From contig OY292274.1 in assembly GCA_958496175.1 (NCBI GenBank), positions 57,422,630 through 57,486,629 on the forward strand: a stretch of DNA of 64,000 nucleotides, given 5' to 3'. Below, in pieces: positions 59,343 to 64,000 of the stretch; within the stretch, counting starts at the first letter, position 1; every line of letters starts with the position of its first letter. The notes under the pieces were generated by a model, which saw only the letters and a list, made by a program, of their open reading frames with translations, had not been told where the DNA came from and ran no database searches. The DNA comes from Sisyra terminalis (Eukaryota; Arthropoda; Insecta; Neuroptera; Sisyridae). The position numbers and the translations under genes were made by a program.

Positions 59343-61673
59343 TTATATTATATACGTAATTTGTTAATTACGCATCAATCAGATAGCTATTTATGATTAG
59401 CAATTCAATTAATGTTCTATATTTCAATGAAAACTATTTCATTATCTTAATTTTATTTCAGAACTTCACGATTTTCCTTAGTTATCTGAACAAATAATCT
59501 TAGCATTGAAATATATGAGTATAACATTATATACTTTATGCACTTAATATACTTGGAACATAGCTTAGTATTTACTAACTTAAAATAATAATAAATAAAT
59601 AAAAATATGTACAAATGTTAAATTACTTTAAAGGTAATGTAGTTAATAAAAAAAATGCAAATATTGATATTTGTTAGATACGAAAGTTAAATATAAAAAA
59701 GATTTCCTTCAACGAAATTATCTTGAATAATAGTTAAAATGCAAAACATAAAGGTAGGTAATTATTTTAAAAAATATTAAAACCGCGTGGTTTGATCGAA
59801 TTTTAATTGAATTATCTATTGTATGAAAAAATATTGATCTCATTAGCTGAAAAACTGGATTCGGGGAATTTAATACTTAAATAAGGTAAAAATGTACCGT
59901 GGAATATAATATGTCAGTAATTTGATACGAATTTAAATACATATGAAAAGTCAGCGAGGTTTCACTTATTAACATGAGAAAAGAATGTTTTAGAGTGATA
60001 CAATGACATTATATAATGATATTATATTATCTTTTACAAAAAAAGAGCATGTTTTTCATGTGAATATTAAGTTTTAATTAAAAATCAATAAAAATTAGAA
60101 ATGTTTTGCAATCTTTGTCATTACAAATTTAAATGTTGTAAATATTTGGTAAAGTTGCTAAATGTTCTATTCATTACAACCGTGCAAAAACACTCAAGAA
60201 TTTTCCATAAAAAATATGTTACTTATTAAACAATTTAATTTAAAATGGACTTAATTTTTCGCCAAAAATGTTTTTACTACTTCATAAAGTAAATCATCGA
60301 TTTGATGATGCTTACATAAATTAATTTAATATTCAACAAAATTAGTTATTGCAAGAAATGTTTCTATATGGCACAAACCATATATAAAATAATTTTGTCT
60401 GAATATATAATAATCATCAAAGCATACCTAACTTTGAAAAGGTAAAAGGATAATAATAAACAATGAATAATTGGAAGTAAATATTGCAAAATTCTGCCAA
60501 TAATTCCAAAAAAAAAAAAACATATTTTGGTATTAAAGATAAAATTTGATTTGATAATTTTTAAAATTGAACATTGTTACCTATATAGCATTGAAAATAA
60601 TAAATCCGTACTTCAGTGTTTCTCGATGTCCTCAATATTCATCTCTAAAATTAGCAAAATTGAAAGTTAAATGTTACCATTTCCACTACAATAAAAAGCA
60701 TATTAGAATTTGGTATACGTCTTTTAACAGATGCATAGTTCTGCAATAATTTTTGGTAAATATCCGTAAATAGTAGAAAATTTGAATGTTTATTTCAAGG
60801 GATGAAGTACTATAAAGGAGAGGGTATTATCAAGTGGTTTTTAATTTTCAAGTTTCTGGTTTAAATTAGAAAGTTATAAAAGTTATTAAATCTAGCTAAA
60901 ATCTTCCAACTACGTTGGATTTATTTAAACTTGTTCTTTATTGAACATTTTATTATAAAGGTACTAATAAAATATAATCAAAACTGATTTAGAGATTTAT
61001 TTTCTGTAGTGAAGTTTCAATTTATAATTCTATTCAAATTAAAACATACTTTATCCACAAAGTAGATAATGATTCTTTCAAAAATACATTTATAATTTTA
61101 GGGTTTTCACACACAAAATTATATCGGGATTATAAACGGAATCTTAAATAAACTTTAAAAATAGTTCGACTGATATTCTTAGTAAAGTTCTTCACAAGAA
61201 ATATGATTCTAAATCTCTGTTGAACTAAATTCATTGTTGAACTGTATAACTCCTACACTGAAGTTTAATATGAAAACCAAGCATTTAGCGGAGAGTTTGG
61301 AAATTTTTTATTATTAAACATAAATACTTACGGGCTTTAACTTCCTGTCGTTATGGAACTTTTTAATCAGTATATCATGGACGCACTTTTTTCGTTAACT
61401 GTCTTTGTGGAAAAATTAATTAAGCCACAAGTCCACCTTATTATTTACTAGTTTACTTTAAACTAAAAAACCGGTACCAGAATGTTATCTCCAATTTCCC
61501 CACCTTTCATTTAAAAAACGGTTTATTCTACGAGGATATCTTACAAGTGTATTTCATTTACCTACCATATATAAGTAGTAATATGTAAAATGCACTCATT
61601 CCACTTATCAAATATTCTCTTGCCTTTTCTCTCTATAAGAAAAATATTTACAGATTACACCGGATTACTCAAT
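59343..61673. other. Non-coding AT-rich stretch
   Basis: No gene, repeat or transposon terminus that I can support. The 60-codon plus frame at 60567-60749 has no splice context or motif. Confidence 0.5.
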
Positions 61674-61721
61674 ATGTACTTTTATCTTCTCCTTTTAACG
61701 TGCGCCTTACAATACATTCAG
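61674..61721 (+). CDS. Candidate signal-peptide exon of a secreted protein
   Basis: ATG followed by 15 codons, MYFYLLLLTCALQYIQ, ending exactly at a good donor (CAG|GTAAAA). A short hydrophobic leader exon followed by an intron is the usual first coding exon of many insect secreted and cuticular proteins. An acceptor-like ATTTACAG lies 20 bp upstream, so a non-coding exon may precede it. The partner exon is not established: the nearest cuticle-like frame (62049 onward) does not match in phase. The gene may continue beyond the window. Chance remains possible. Confidence 0.35.
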
Positions 61722-62048
61722 GTAAAACTAAAATATTACTTCCTTTTACAAAAAAATCAAAAACTTTCCTTGAAAAAATCTGAAATAACTAAAAACCGGT
61801 TTGCTGTTAGCATTTGCATCTTTCTTTAATATTTTTTTACGAGTAAGATTTGAAATTCAATTCTAATGAACCTGTTCAATTCTATTGAACGTAGTAGCTG
61901 CTATGTATATAATTATTATTCCTATAAAATACGGATAAAAGGAAGATATAGGAAAACTCAATTTTATTAGAATTTACCATTTACCCAATTATTTTTAAAG
62001 AACTGAATTTTTTTCAGTTTTTGTGTTTGTATTTTTTTTAAAACCAGT

Positions 62049-62160
62049 CATGTAGAATATGAGAAACCGGAGAAACCCTACAAATTCGGATATTTCTCCA
62101 GTCCGGAAATCGATGTATCCAATGCTGTTACGATTTTAAAATCGTTATCAAATTTATGTC
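62049..62160 (+). CDS. Possible cuticular-protein-like exon fragment
   Basis: A less AT-rich patch whose frame reads HVEYEKPEKPYKFGYFSSP and then EIDVSNAVTIL before closing. EKPYKFGY recalls the start of the chitin-binding Rebers-Riddiford region in insect cuticle proteins, but the glycine and aromatic residues that should follow are missing, so it would be a fragment or a diverged protein. Possible acceptors (AAACCAG before 62048, CATGTAG before 62056) do not join in phase with the leader exon at 61674. Confidence 0.22.
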
Positions 62161-62504
62161 TATAAGAAATGAATAGGCATAAAATATACTGCTTACAATA
62201 GTAATTACTAGATTTCTTTAATAAAGTCGTAAAGATTGGAGACTAAAAAAATATTTGCAAAAATTAACAATAAGAAAACTTTTCAGGGGGAAAGACTATA
62301 ATAAAAAAAAAACCTTTAAAAGCAACCTTGAATATAAGATTTTGTTCAAAAAGAAGCAACTTTTGAGGGATTTTACCAATTTTTTACAAAATGAACTCCA
62401 AACTTAAATTTCAAAAGAATTTTAATTTGCTATTTATGCAATACTTTCATGTGAATAATTAATCAAACAATTGTTCTAATAATATGAAAATCAAGTCCCT
62501 TAGT

Positions 62505-62650
62505 TGCTTTTGAAGTAGGGAAGAAACACAATAGGCTTCTAAACCTACGAAGGGAGGAAAACAGAATTCTTGCAGGTCTAACAGGATACGTCATCTGAGG
62601 AACCTTATTCATAATAACCTAGTCGGAATTTAATAGGTTGCCTTTTTAAT
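62505..62650 (+). mobile_element. Possible LINE (Jockey-type) RNase H remnant
   Basis: One frame reads NRLLNLRREENRILAGLTGYVI, a stop, GTLFIIT, a stop, then SEFNRLPF. The R-x-L-x-GL-TG core recalls the segment after the RNase H domain in non-LTR retrotransposons (usual form LTGLLTGH). Stops show that it is dead. The match is short and seen by eye only. Confidence 0.3.
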
Positions 62651-64000
62651 CTACTGATTTTTTTTACAAAAACAGATCCGACCCTGAACAACGTCATAAG
62701 AGAGATCTTCAGAAATTAAAAGATTAATATATCGCTGAAAAGGAAAAAGTTATTACAATAAAGAAATATAAAAAATCAAAAGTTTTAACTTACGGAAACA
62801 AAAGTTACCAAGTTTCATATTAACTAGATTAGTGGGATGAAATTTTAATAACATTTTATATTTTAGGTATATTAATTGTATTTTAAATGTTGGTATAAAA
62901 TGTACAACATAAATCGGTTTTTATTCGTCTTATAATAAATATAATTGCAAAGTTAAAGGTTACTATTTATTTTTATAAATTTCGTTCTTTCGTTTGAATT
63001 ACATAATGTTGCTAAACAAAGTTTACTACACCAGAAAAGATTTGCTTTTTACGCTGAAAACTTGCATACATTAAATATTAATTAGCAGACTGTGCAATTC
63101 GAAGATTAAGTAACTTAAAAACAATTAATTTATCTGTAGCATTAATCGACACACAAAATAACAATTTTTTTCCATAATCGTAAAACTCTTAATTAGGCTA
63201 CTAACTTTTTAATGGTGCAAAATAAATGAATAATATACTCTTTGTATTTTTTTTTTGTTGTATATGATAAATTTAATTCTGCAAAATTTCTTTAATCGTA
63301 GTTTATATGAAATATTTTTTTTAATATTATTTTTATTTTTTACTTTAAAGCAACCCAAGCATTGCTCATAATATTATATCATTTTTGTTTTTTTTTTTCA
63401 TTAAATTAAAACAAATTTGCTACAAATATTAAACATTTAATATAATTTTATTTACATAAAAGTATGAAAAAAATCTATTGTTCCCTGTTTATAACAGAAA
63501 AAAATATAAATATGGAAATGTTTTTTGACCAATTATGAACTGGATTACAATATCGTTTTTTTTTTTTTTTTTTTTGATTGTAATAAGCAACCATTTCTTT
63601 TTAATTTAAAAAAAATGATTCAAATATTTATTAGGTAGGCACGCAATGAATGTAAACGTATGAAAAATCATCCAAAATTCATAAATATAAATCATGTAAA
63701 TTAAATCGGTCATATTCGAACTGATCCATAAAAACTGCTTAGAAGCCCCCTACCTACCTAATGTTACTAATTAAATGAAAATAATTTAAAAATTGTATAT
63801 TTAACTTTTTTGCGGCTATTTAATTGATTAAAAGACAAAAATATATTTATTGTAAATTAGTTGTAACAAATATAATTCCAAAGAACAACTATGCAAGTAC
63901 ATACAAAAAATGCAATATATTATATCTTGAAGCTGCCCATTTATTAAAACACATTTCTTCCAACTTTTAAAATTGAAAAATATTATACATAATTTATTAA
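62651..64000. other. Non-coding AT-rich end of the window
   Basis: Nothing recognisable apart from homopolymer runs (for example about 20 T at 63557-63576). Confidence 0.5.

Overview
This is AT-rich eukaryotic nuclear DNA, most likely from an insect. The protein-coding genes are split by short GT-AG introns (mostly 50-110 bp, a few near 0.4-0.9 kb), the proteins read as arthropod homologues, and the transposon debris (hAT, Tc1/mariner-type MITE, Helitron, possibly LINE) is of the kinds common in insects. I cannot place it to order; a beetle or hemipteran is possible but not shown.

Layout. 1-13.1 kb: gene-poor DNA holding one minus-strand myosin motor exon (4236-4342), a Tc1/mariner-like snapback MITE (1017-2043), a nearly perfect inverted repeat (5703-6208), a decayed ZMYM1-like hAT copy with its target duplication (9350-10005) and a 245-bp hAT MITE (10183-10427). 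13.1-22.2 kb: three complete genes, namely a radial-spoke head RSPH4/6-type gene (plus, 8 coding exons), RpS6 (plus, 5 coding exons) and NEMF/Caliban (minus, 11 coding exons). RpS6 and NEMF converge tail to tail, with stop codons about 156 bp apart.

22.9-52.6 kb: one large composite structure. A 339-bp satellite runs for about 21.5 kb (roughly 63 monomers, with higher-order repeats of 3, 5 and 7 monomers). It is followed by a 3-kb arm, a 47-bp loop, a 3.5-kb inverted arm, and about 1.6 kb of the same satellite in the opposite orientation. Each arm holds two diverged direct repeats of about 1.27 kb, two tRNA-like (Pol III A/B box) segments, five TGACGTCA palindromes and a candidate captured exon. 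The result is a satellite-flanked giant foldback, the most unusual object in the window.

53.0-57.9 kb: a complete membrane-anchored animal haem peroxidase (minus, 11 coding exons, 799 aa, all catalytic residues present), possibly the ommochrome gene cardinal, with a hAT MITE in one intron. 58.4-59.3 kb: a non-autonomous Helitron. 59.3-64 kb: AT-rich DNA with weak hints of a secreted-protein gene (signal-peptide exon at 61674) and a LINE fragment.

The genes do not form an operon or pathway. The one functional echo is that RpS6 (40S subunit) and NEMF (60S rescue) both act in translation and share a 3' intergenic space. All gene models come from reading splice sites and conserved protein motifs by eye; no database search or transcript data were available.
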